NCBI GenBank assembly: GCA_900556795.1 | Contig: USQD01000131.1 | Location: 1 to 6,034 of the forward strand | Direction of reading: 5' to 3' | DNA: 6,034 nt | Source of the DNA: an uncultured Prevotella sp. | GTDB lineage: Bacteria; Bacteroidota; Bacteroidia; Bacteroidales; Bacteroidaceae | In this document: positions 1 through 5,957 of the stretch, in pieces | Layout of the letters: each line of letters begins with the position of its first letter | Position numbering within the stretch: position 1 is the first letter of the stretch | Program-made: the position numbers and the translations under genes | The notes under the pieces: generated by a model | Seen by the model: the letters and a program-made list of their open reading frames with translations, nothing else | The model's database searches: none | What the model was told of the DNA's origin: nothing

Positions 1-2
1 AT

Positions 3-75
3 CGGGATTTAGCGCAGTTGGTAGCGCACGTCGTTCGGGACGATGAGGTCGCTGGTTCGAGTCCAGTAATCCCGA
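3..75 (+). tRNA. tRNA-Pro, anticodon CGG
   Basis: This is a complete cloverleaf that delivers proline to CCG codons. The acceptor stem pairs 3-9 (CGGGATT) with 68-74 (AATCCCG), and A75 is the discriminator base; the C1-G72 pair plus A73 is the bacterial tRNA-Pro identity pattern. The D stem is GCGC 12-15 with 24-27, and its loop contains the GG pair. The anticodon stem is 29-33 with 41-45 (one G-U pair), its loop is TTCGGGA at 34-40, and the anticodon CGG is at 36-38. The T stem is 51-55 with 63-67 (one G-U pair), enclosing TTCGAGT. The 3' end continues CCT, so the terminal CCA is not fully encoded and must be added enzymatically. Only two bases lie upstream, so its promoter is outside the window. 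Confidence 0.97.
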
Positions 76-100
76 CCTATAGATATAAGCAGAATGGCGT

Positions 101-1045
101 ATGAAATTAAGAGATATTTTTTATCTGCAACGGAATGATCGCGATGCTTTACTGGCGATTATAATAGCAATGACTGTTTTAATGGGACTCATTTTTCTTT
201 TCAATAGGGAACCATCAGAAACAGCCCGGCAAGAAAATGACTCTATTCAAACTTCCAGAATAGAACATGCCACTAGTCAAAAACCCGTTTATTATAAAGA
301 AGGAAATCAAATCAAAGAGGCTTTTCCATTCGATCCGAACACGGCAGATTCTGTCCAATTCAAGCGTCTTGGCCTGCAAGCTTGGCAAATAAGAAGCATT
401 CTTCATTATCGTGCCAAAGGAGGGGTATACAGTAGACCTTCCGATTTTGCACGTGTCTATGGTATGACAAAAAGGCAATACGAGGCTTTGGCACCATTCA
501 TAAGAATAGCAGATGACTACAAGCCTGCTTCCGATTTTTACGGAAACGAACCATACCGTCAGCAGAAACGATATAACAGACCTAGCGTAACAGCAACCAC
601 CCATTCAACAACACCGGGAAACGAAAAAGTATACAGTTATCCACACAAGCTGAACCTAGGACAACACATTAATATAAATACAGCCGATACTACCGAACTA
701 CAGAAGATACCGGGAATTGGCAGTTATTATGCCAAAATGATTATAAGATACAGAGACCGTCTAGGTGGATTCGCTGCTGCCGAACAGTTGAACGAAATAG
801 AAGGCATTCCAGAATCTGCCTTGGCGTTTATCCACATAGATGCCAACCATATCCATAAGCTTGACATCAACAAGCTCAACCTCAACCAGCTCCGCAAACA
901 TCCATATCTCAACTTCTATCAAGCCAAGGAAATCTGTGACTACCGCCGACAGAGAGGTCCGATAAAAAGTCTGGAAGAGCTGAAACTATTAAAGGATTTT
1001 CCACCAGCCGAAATAGAAAGACTTACGCCTTATATTTCTTTCTAA
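101..1045 (+). CDS. Membrane-anchored protein with three ComEA-like helix-hairpin-helix repeats
   Basis: This 314-residue protein has a short basic N-terminus, one hydrophobic segment at about residues 16-34, a polar linker, and then three related units. Unit 1 runs from FDPNTAD (77-83) to about 134. Unit 2 runs from ININTAD (190-196), with the canonical hairpin IPGIG at 203-207, to about 246. Unit 3 runs from LDINKLN (254-260) to the C-terminus. The N-x-A/L-D/N opening and the following helix pair match the helix-hairpin-helix domain of ComEA, the DNA receptor of competence, and units of this type bind the DNA backbone. Units 1 and 3 lack the GxG hairpin, so they may be structural or bind partners. 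The linker at about 140-185 is low complexity and rich in Tyr, Thr, Ser and Pro. The ATG at 101 is chosen because the ATG at 94 is in another frame that stops quickly. A role in DNA uptake is inference; many Bacteroidota carry such proteins with no assigned function. Confidence 0.85.
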   Translation: MKLRDIFYLQRNDRDALLAIIIAMTVLMGLIFLFNREPSETARQENDSIQTSRIEHATSQKPVYYKEGNQIKEAFPFDPNTADSVQFKRLGLQAWQIRSILHYRAKGGVYSRPSDFARVYGMTKRQYEALAPFIRIADDYKPASDFYGNEPYRQQKRYNRPSVTATTHSTTPGNEKVYSYPHKLNLGQHININTADTTELQKIPGIGSYYAKMIIRYRDRLGGFAAAEQLNEIEGIPESALAFIHIDANHIHKLDINKLNLNQLRKHPYLNFYQAKEICDYRRQRGPIKSLEELKLLKDFPPAEIERLTPYISF

Positions 1046-1090
1046 CGGAACATCTCACCTTAAAACTATATGTCTCTTTCTAAAGAAGAA

Positions 1091-1129
1091 AAAGCCAAAT
1101 GCACTATGCCTGATAGCGCATTTGGCTTT
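1091..1129. terminator. Probable bidirectional intrinsic terminator
   Basis: A perfect 12-bp inverted repeat pairs 1091-1102 (AAAGCCAAATGC) with 1118-1129. After one mismatch the stem extends by a further 4 bp (CTAT 1104-1107 with ATAG 1113-1116) around a 5-base loop. The plus-strand exit is TTTATATATATAAA; on the minus strand the exit is GGCTTTTTCTTC. The hairpin sits between the convergent ends of the helix-hairpin-helix gene (stop at 1045) and the downstream symporter gene (stop at 1147), so it can serve both. The T tract is better on the minus strand than on the plus strand. Confidence 0.8.
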
Positions 1130-1146
1130 ATATATATAAATAGGTA

Positions 1147-2502
1147 TCAGATAACACCAAACTGATGCAAGAAGATGAGCAGAATGCAGATTGGACTGAC
1201 GAAACGAATCATGAAGAGGAAGACGGAGAACAACTTACCGCTCACCGTGCCCCAATTCGTAAACTCATCACGCACTATCTTCTTCGGTACACACCAACCC
1301 AGGAACAGACAGGTGACAATCGAAGCAAGCGGCATCAACAGCTGCGCCGTGAAATTGTCACAATTCGTAAGGAAATCCTTACCGAAGAATCCCAATCCTG
1401 GAACTGCTCCCTGAGAAAGAGAACAGAATACGGCAATGATGCTGCAGGTAATAGTCTCTATCCACGCACCCTTGGCACGGGTAATCTTGCGTTCCTCATA
1501 AATCATCGCCGTACCAATCTCGTGCATGGAAATCGTAGAGGTCAAAGCTGCCAATACCAACAAGGCATAGAACAATACCGAGATGATGTAACCCACCACC
1601 GGCATATCGCCAAATGCCTGCTGGAACACATTAGGCAAGGTGATGAAGATGAGTGACGGACCACTATCAGGCTGCACACCTACCGAGAAGGCTGCCGGGA
1701 ATATCATCAAGCCTGCCAATACTGCAATAAGCGTGTCGATAACAACTATCTGACTTGCCGATTTTAAGAGATTGGTCTGGCGGCTGAAGTAAGATGCGTA
1801 TGTACACAGACAAGCCGTACCCAAACTCAAAGAGAAGAAAGCCTGTCCCAAGGCTTCGAGCAATACGTTCTCATCAACCTTTGAAAAATCAGGATGAAAC
1901 AGGAACTGCACGCCCTTCATTGCTCCCGGCAAAGAACAGGAAGCAATAACGATGACAACCAGCAGCACGAAAAGCAGCGGCATCAATATCTTGGAGGCCT
2001 TCTCGATACCATTACGAACACCTCTTACCACCACTGCATGGGTAAGCAGGATAAAGCCTACAGCCCATAAGGTAGGACGAATAGGATCGGAAGCAAACGT
2101 TTGGAAGTAGGTCTTCACATACTCCGGATCGCCATGCACACCACCTATGATGCTGGCATAGAGATATTGCAGGCACCAACCTGCCACCACGGCATAGAAG
2201 CCAAGGATAATCATGGAGGTGATGACACCCACCAGTCCTACGGTTCCCCAAGCCTTGTTCTTACCCAAATTACTATAAGCCCGCGCAGCATTGGAAGCCG
2301 AATGGCGACCAATAATAAACTCGCTCATCATGCCAGGCAAACCCAACAGGATGATACAAACCAGATAGATAAGGATGAAGGCGGCACCTCCATTCTGACC
2401 TGCCATATAAGGAAAACGCCAAACATTACCCAAACCGACAGCTGAGCCGGCTGTGGCGAGAATGACGCCCAATTTACTTCCGAAATTTCCTCTAGTCTCC
2501 AT
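1147..2502 (-). CDS. Sodium-dependent amino-acid symporter, NSS/SNF family (downstream paralogue)
   Basis: This 451-residue polytopic inner-membrane protein belongs to the neurotransmitter:sodium symporter family (LeuT, MhsT, Tyt1), which couples sodium entry to uptake of amino acids or related amines. It has the TM1 signature AGSAVGLGNVWRFP (18-31), SEFIIGR (60-66) after TM2, the TM6 unwound region FFSLSLGT (222-229) and the TM8 sodium-2 motif ALTS (319-322). Asp256 near the start of TM7 may be the acidic residue that replaces chloride in bacterial members. The length matches the 11-helix bacterial type (MhsT is of similar size). The start is ATG at 2502 rather than the in-frame ATG at 2553, because METRGNFGSK aligns with the N-terminus of the neighbouring paralogue and the extra 17 residues do not. 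It lies 74 bases after that paralogue, probably co-transcribed, and ends with TGA just before the terminator. The substrate cannot be read from sequence. Confidence 0.93.
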   Translation of the reverse strand: METRGNFGSKLGVILATAGSAVGLGNVWRFPYMAGQNGGAAFILIYLVCIILLGLPGMMSEFIIGRHSASNAARAYSNLGKNKAWGTVGLVGVITSMIILGFYAVVAGWCLQYLYASIIGGVHGDPEYVKTYFQTFASDPIRPTLWAVGFILLTHAVVVRGVRNGIEKASKILMPLLFVLLVVIVIASCSLPGAMKGVQFLFHPDFSKVDENVLLEALGQAFFSLSLGTACLCTYASYFSRQTNLLKSASQIVVIDTLIAVLAGLMIFPAAFSVGVQPDSGPSLIFITLPNVFQQAFGDMPVVGYIISVLFYALLVLAALTSTISMHEIGTAMIYEERKITRAKGAWIETITCSIIAVFCSLSQGAVPGLGFFGKDFLTNCDNFTAQLLMPLASIVTCLFLGWCVPKKIVRDEFTNWGTVSGKLFSVFLFMIRFVSPICILLIFLHQFGVI

Positions 2503-2576
2503 TATTTTAATGTTTAATGGTTTGTATTCAATGTTTATTGATAAAACACCCAATACTACACCTTATTATATATAGC
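2503..2576 (-). other. Spacer between the two symporter genes, with small repeats
   Basis: This A/T-rich 74-base spacer holds the octamer AATGTTTA twice (plus-strand 2509-2516 and 2530-2537, 21 bases apart, about two helical turns). The second copy overlaps a small inverted repeat, TCAAT-GTTT-ATTGA, at 2528-2541. A weak match to the Bacteroidota -7 motif (TAGTATTG on the minus strand) is present but has no convincing -33 partner. There is no terminator-like stem, so co-transcription of the two symporter genes is the simplest reading. Confidence 0.35.
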
Positions 2577-3941
2577 TTATCCCAAAACTCCAAACTGATT
2601 AAGAAATACCAGGAAGATAAGGATAGGACAGACAAACTTAATCAGGAAAAGATAGACATTGAAAACCTTTCCCTTCAGGGTTCCCCAATTGGTAAACTCA
2701 TCCTGCACCACTTTCTTCGGAACATACCAACCCAAGAACAGACAGGTAAGAAAACCTGCCGTAGGAAGGAACAGCTGACCCGTTACGAAGTCGAACCAGT
2801 CGAACAAGGTCTTGCCATAGAACGACAACTTATCTGTAGCCCCCAAAGAAAGCGAACAGAATGCACCAATGATGGCACAAGATACCGTAACAATCATGGC
2901 ACCCTTCTTTCTGTCAATCTTTAACTCCTCATAGAAGAAAGAAGTATTCACCTCGTGAAGCGACATCAGGGATGTCAATGCTGCCACAGAAAGAAGCACG
3001 TAGAACATCAGCGAGATAATCCAGCCTAATACCGGCATTGCTGCAAACGCCTCGTTAAAGACATTCGGCAAGGTGATGAAGATAAGCGAAGGACCACTAT
3101 CCGGCGAGATACCCACCGAAAAAGCTGCTGGGAAAATCATCAAGCCTGCCAATACCGCTACCATCAAATCGATCGCAGAAATCTGAATCGCCGATTTCAA
3201 GAGATTGGTCTGACGACTGAAATAAGATGCATAGGTACAGATACAACCCATACCGATACTCATGGAATAGAACGACTGTCCCAAGGCATTGAGGAATACA
3301 TTCCTATCCACCTTTCCGAAATCAGGTTTCAGCAGGAACTCGATACCTTTTCCGGCATCCGGCAACAGGCAGGAAGCCACCACGATAATCAGAAGCAGGA
3401 TAAACAGAAGCGGCATCATTACCTTGGATGCCTTCTCGATACCTCCACGAACACCATGGATAATCACAAAGTGACAAATCAGGAAGATTGCCACCGTCCA
3501 CATGACCGGACGGATTGGATCGGCAGAAAACTCCTTAAAATAATTTGCCACAAAAGTTGGGTCGCCATGCAGTTCGCCCATGATGCTGGCATAAACATAC
3601 TGCAAGCACCATCCCGAAACCACCGCATAGTAACCGGTAATCAGAAAACCGGTGAGCACTTCCAGATAGCCTACCCACTTCCAAGCCGTTCCATTGGCAA
3701 GCTTAGTATAAGCACGTGCCGTATTGGAAGCACCATGACGACCGATGATAAACTCCGAAATCATACAAGGGATACCCAACAGAAGTACGCATCCGATGTA
3801 AACCAGAATAAAGGCTGCACCACCTTCCTGACCAGCCATATAAGGGAAGCGCCATACGTTACCCAAACCTACAGCGCCACCAGCAGTAGCAAGTATCATT
3901 CCAATCTTGCTACCAAAACTTCCTCTATTTGATTCTGCCAT
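2577..3941 (-). CDS. Sodium-dependent amino-acid symporter, NSS/SNF family (upstream paralogue)
   Basis: This 454-residue inner-membrane protein aligns end to end, almost without gaps, with the next gene downstream, so the pair arose by duplication. Family marks are AGGAVGLGNVWRFP (20-33) in TM1, SEFIIGR (62-68), FYSMSIGM (224-231) in TM6, Asp258 in early TM7 and ALTS (321-324) in TM8. The sodium-2 residues are therefore kept. Aligned by eye to LeuT, several substrate-pocket positions differ from the paralogue: Gly22 against Ser20 in TM1, and Tyr225 and Met231 in TM6 against Phe223 and Thr229. Different substrates or affinities are inferred. The start ATG at 3941 follows a purine-rich leader (AGAGAAAGACAAGAAA) and is the only ATG that fits the family N-terminus. 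It is the first gene of the pair, preceded by two candidate promoters. NSS uptake of leucine, tryptophan or tyrosine is known for relatives but is not assignable here. Confidence 0.94.
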   Translation of the reverse strand: MAESNRGSFGSKIGMILATAGGAVGLGNVWRFPYMAGQEGGAAFILVYIGCVLLLGIPCMISEFIIGRHGASNTARAYTKLANGTAWKWVGYLEVLTGFLITGYYAVVSGWCLQYVYASIMGELHGDPTFVANYFKEFSADPIRPVMWTVAIFLICHFVIIHGVRGGIEKASKVMMPLLFILLLIIVVASCLLPDAGKGIEFLLKPDFGKVDRNVFLNALGQSFYSMSIGMGCICTYASYFSRQTNLLKSAIQISAIDLMVAVLAGLMIFPAAFSVGISPDSGPSLIFITLPNVFNEAFAAMPVLGWIISLMFYVLLSVAALTSLMSLHEVNTSFFYEELKIDRKKGAMIVTVSCAIIGAFCSLSLGATDKLSFYGKTLFDWFDFVTGQLFLPTAGFLTCLFLGWYVPKKVVQDEFTNWGTLKGKVFNVYLFLIKFVCPILIFLVFLNQFGVLG

Positions 3942-3990
3942 TTTCTTGTCTTTCTCTTACTAATTTCTTAACGTTTCTTTTTATTGACTG

Positions 3991-4023
3991 CAAAATTATA
4001 AAATAATTTCGAGATAAACGCAA
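3991..4023 (-). promoter_or_regulatory. Candidate Bacteroidota promoter, proximal, for the symporter pair
   Basis: On the minus strand TAATTTTG (plus 3991-3998) is an exact match to the Bacteroidota -7 consensus TAnnTTTG. A TTG (plus 4021-4023) lies 22 bases upstream, slightly wider than the usual spacing for the -33 TTTG element. The -7 box ends about 50 bases before the ATG at 3941. The background is A/T-rich, so chance matches are possible. Confidence 0.42.
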
Positions 4024-4033
4024 TATTTGAAAG

Positions 4034-4064
4034 CAAAAATACAAAATTAGTAATATTTATGCAA
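4034..4064 (-). promoter_or_regulatory. Candidate Bacteroidota promoter, distal, for the symporter pair
   Basis: On the minus strand TATTTTTG (plus 4034-4041) matches TAnnTTTG, and a GTTG element (TTG at plus 4062-4064) lies exactly 20 bases upstream, a good -33 to -7 distance. A second overlapping -7 match, TAATTTTG (plus 4042-4049), directly adjoins it but has poor -33 spacing. It lies in the 167-base gap (3942-4108) before the symporter pair. The rest of that gap is A/T-rich and holds no gene that I can see. Confidence 0.45.
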
Positions 4065-4108
4065 CTTTTTATGCATTTTCAAAGAAAAAGGGCATTTTAT
4101 CACTCTTT

Positions 4109-4609
4109 CTAACGATATTCTTCCGGCAAAGTATCACGCCATTGCGAGAAAGGATTTCCCAGAAGATGAGAATTGTAAAAGCGTTTATCACCCGTTACCT
4201 CCATTCCGATGAAGTCAGGTTTCTCATATTCTTCCGTCTCACTTCCCAGTTCTACTTCAGCCATTACCAAACCTTGATTATCACCGTAGAATTCATCTAC
4301 TTCGAAAGTATGGTCTCCACTCTTGACAAGATAGCGACGCTTATCGATAACTCCACCCTGACAGAGTTGCAGAAGATGCTGCGCCTCATTCATGGTTATT
4401 TCCTTCTCAAACTCATAACGGGTCATACCACCGTTTACCGACTTACCTTTAATCGTGAGATAAGCCTTCTCGTCTCTCGTACGAATTCGCACCGTAGCCC
4501 CTTCAGCCGGAATATACCCCTGCTGAATATGACTAGAAGAAAAGGCGGCGCTTTTATAAGCGTCGCCCTTCTTAACGAGGAATTTTCTTTCTATTTCCAA
4601 TCCACTCAT
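4109..4609 (-). CDS. CYTH-domain protein, probable triphosphate tunnel metalloenzyme
   Basis: This 166-residue soluble protein is a single CYTH domain. The diagnostic ExExK motif is E5-I-E7-R-K9, immediately after the start. It is followed by the charged strands expected to line the tunnel: RIRTR (41-45), LTIKGK (51-56), RYEFEKEI (64-71), KRRY (90-93), FEVDEF (102-107) and AEVELGSE (117-124). These give the basic residues that grip a triphosphate and the acidic residues that hold magnesium or manganese. Small single-domain bacterial members (for example from Nitrosomonas and Clostridium) hydrolyse tripolyphosphate or other triphosphates, while others in the superfamily are class IV adenylate cyclases or thiamine triphosphatases. 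Tripolyphosphatase is the best guess, but the substrate is inference. There is no CHAD domain. The gene starts 18 bases after the small membrane protein gene, consistent with an operon with prfB, and ends in TAG. Confidence 0.9.
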   Translation of the reverse strand: MSGLEIERKFLVKKGDAYKSAAFSSSHIQQGYIPAEGATVRIRTRDEKAYLTIKGKSVNGGMTRYEFEKEITMNEAQHLLQLCQGGVIDKRRYLVKSGDHTFEVDEFYGDNQGLVMAEVELGSETEEYEKPDFIGMEVTGDKRFYNSHLLGNPFSQWRDTLPEEYR

Positions 4610-4627
4610 TTTCTTATACCTTTAACT

Positions 4628-4780
4628 TTAAGCTGAAAAAAACATTGTATAAATCATGCAGAGGATACCCAAGATGATCAATCCTCCAAAAATCCATTTC
4701 ACTACTTTGTCTGCTTTTGCAGCCTGTTTCTTCTGGTAAGCTTCATGCTTAGCTTTTCTTAAATCTTTATTACCACTCAT
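4628..4780 (-). CDS. Small single-pass membrane protein, 50 residues, function unknown
   Basis: This short reading frame runs from ATG at 4780 to TAA at 4628. Its product begins MSGNKDLRKAKHEAYQKKQA, a strongly basic, helix-prone N-terminal half (about residues 1-28). One hydrophobic helix follows, about residues 29-48 (WIFGGLIILGILCMIYTMFF), and the protein ends FFSA. The positive-inside rule predicts the N-terminal half in the cytoplasm with a short C-terminal end outside. It fits exactly between prfB (21-base gap upstream) and the CYTH gene (18-base gap downstream) on the same strand, which together with its composition supports a real gene. Upstream bases are A/T-rich with no clear Shine-Dalgarno site, like its neighbours. 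I do not recognise a named family, and no function should be assigned. Confidence 0.75.
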   Translation of the reverse strand: MSGNKDLRKAKHEAYQKKQAAKADKVVKWIFGGLIILGILCMIYTMFFSA

Positions 4781-4801
4781 AGTTATAATATTTTTAGGTT
4801 A

Positions 4802-5926
4802 TTATTGTTCATCATCGTTCGTAGGAAACTCCATCAGGTATGCCTTGATGAAATCATCTATCTTACCGTCCATCACGCCATCAACATCAGATGTCTGATA
4901 ATTCGTACGATGGTCTTTTACACGACGGTCATCGAAGACATAACTTCTAATCTGGCTTCCCCACTCTATCTTTTTCTTGCCAGCCTCTATCTTAGCCTTA
5001 GCCTCCAAACGCTTCTTCATGGCGCGGTCGTAGAGTTGACTCTTCAAGAGCAGCAATGCCTTGGCACGGTTCTTTGGCTGGTCACGGGTCTCGGTGTTCT
5101 CAATGAGGATTTCCTCTTCCTCGCCTGTATCAGGATCTGTATACCAATAGCGAAGACGAACACCGGATTCTACCTTGTTCACGTTCTGACCACCAGCACC
5201 ACTCGAACGGAAGGTATCCCAAGAAAGTTTGGCAGGATCTACATACACCTCGATGGTTTCATCCACCAGCGGAGTAACGAAGACACTGGCGAAACTGGTC
5301 ATTCGCTTGCCCTGAGCATTGAAAGGAGAAACACGCACCAGACGATGCACACCGTTCTCGCTCTTCAGATAGCCATAGGCAAACTCACCGCCCTCGATGG
5401 TCATGGTAACACTCTTGATACCAGCCTCATCGCCTTCCTGCATATCGGTGATGGTTACCTTGTAGCCATGAGCCTCAGCCCAGCGCATATACATACGCAT
5501 CAGCATCTGCGCCCAGTCCTGGCTCTCGGTACCACCGGCACCGGAATTGATCTTGAGTACGCAGTCCATCGGGTCTTCCTTCTGGCGAAGCATGTTCTTC
5601 AACTCCAGGTCTTCGATGGCTTTTATCGCCTTGGCATAATCGGCATCCACCTCTTCCTCGGTTACCATTTCATCTTTATAGAAGTCGAACGCCAGCTTCA
5701 ACTCATCGGCATAAAGACGTACAGTCTTATAACCGTCGAGCCACTTCTGGATACCTTTTACCTTCTTCATCTGCTCCTGTGCATACTTTGGGTCTTCCCA
5801 AAAGTCAGGAGCCTGAGTTCGGAGCTGCTCCTCTTCAAATTCTACTTTCTTCTGGTCTATATTGAGATAACGGTGCAGAGCGTCAGCTCTGTCCATCACA
5901 TTTTTCAACTGGTCAGCTGTAATCAT
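4802..5926 (-). CDS. prfB: Peptide chain release factor 2
   Basis: This 374-residue cytosolic protein ends translation at UGA and UAA codons. The N-terminal helical domain covers about residues 1-110. The codon-recognition tripeptide SPF is at 200-202, within VHRLVRVSPFNAQGKR, and marks RF2 rather than RF1 (which has PxT). The catalytic GGQ is at 245-247 in SSGAGGQNVN; Gln247 is the residue normally methylated by PrmC. The position matching E. coli residue 246 is Ser241, not the Thr that weakens RF2 in E. coli K-12. An acidic insertion around 263-274 (TDPDTGEEEEIL) relative to E. coli is, from memory, usual in Bacteroidales. The frame is continuous from the first ATG: after HRYL the sequence is CTC AAT ATA GAC, without the CTT TGA C frameshift site found in many prfB genes. 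It follows a probable acyl-CoA ligase by 31 bases and precedes the small membrane protein and CYTH genes. Confidence 0.97.
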   Translation of the reverse strand: MITADQLKNVMDRADALHRYLNIDQKKVEFEEEQLRTQAPDFWEDPKYAQEQMKKVKGIQKWLDGYKTVRLYADELKLAFDFYKDEMVTEEEVDADYAKAIKAIEDLELKNMLRQKEDPMDCVLKINSGAGGTESQDWAQMLMRMYMRWAEAHGYKVTITDMQEGDEAGIKSVTMTIEGGEFAYGYLKSENGVHRLVRVSPFNAQGKRMTSFASVFVTPLVDETIEVYVDPAKLSWDTFRSSGAGGQNVNKVESGVRLRYWYTDPDTGEEEEILIENTETRDQPKNRAKALLLLKSQLYDRAMKKRLEAKAKIEAGKKKIEWGSQIRSYVFDDRRVKDHRTNYQTSDVDGVMDGKIDDFIKAYLMEFPTNDDEQ

Positions 5927-5951
5927 TAATGTATAATTAATAATGAATAAT
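5924..5951 (-). repeat. Degenerate A/T-rich heptamer repeat ending at the prfB start codon
   Basis: Read on the minus strand, the leader breaks into four 7-base units: ATTATTC, ATTATTA, ATTATAC and ATTAATG. The last unit ends exactly with the prfB ATG. It fills almost the entire 31-base gap to the upstream gene and leaves no Shine-Dalgarno site. It could be an unstructured ribosome-loading leader, a relic of a simple repeat, or chance in A/T-rich DNA. Confidence 0.4.
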
Positions 5952-5957
5952 TAAAAC

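Noticed and set aside
1..75. The tRNA as an integration site for a mobile element
   Set aside because: No integrase gene and no second copy of the tRNA 3' end is present in the window; the neighbouring genes look like chromosomal core genes.
1103..1117. Possible riboswitch or attenuator at the 1091-1129 hairpin
   Set aside because: It lies between convergent gene ends, not upstream of a start, and is fully explained as a terminator.
2503..2553. A 17-residue N-terminal extension of the downstream symporter, starting at 2553
   Set aside because: The extension lies in an A/T-rich spacer and is absent from the paralogue; METRGNFGSK from 2502 aligns with the family N-terminus.
3456..3932. Plus-strand open frames opposite the symporter genes (also 1165-1656, 2101-2445 and 2517-2924)
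   Set aside because: All lie antisense to conserved transporter sequence, have Thr/His/Gln-rich shadow composition and show no family similarity.
4142..4636. A 164-codon open frame on the plus strand opposite the CYTH gene
   Set aside because: The CYTH motifs on the minus strand explain the region, and the plus-strand product has no recognisable domain or start context.
4805..5929. A 374-codon open frame on the plus strand, exactly opposite prfB and codon-aligned with it
   Set aside because: It is the mirror of a prfB gene that happens to lack TTA, CTA and TCA codons, a codon-use effect. Its translation resembles no family, and RF2 on the other strand is unmistakable.
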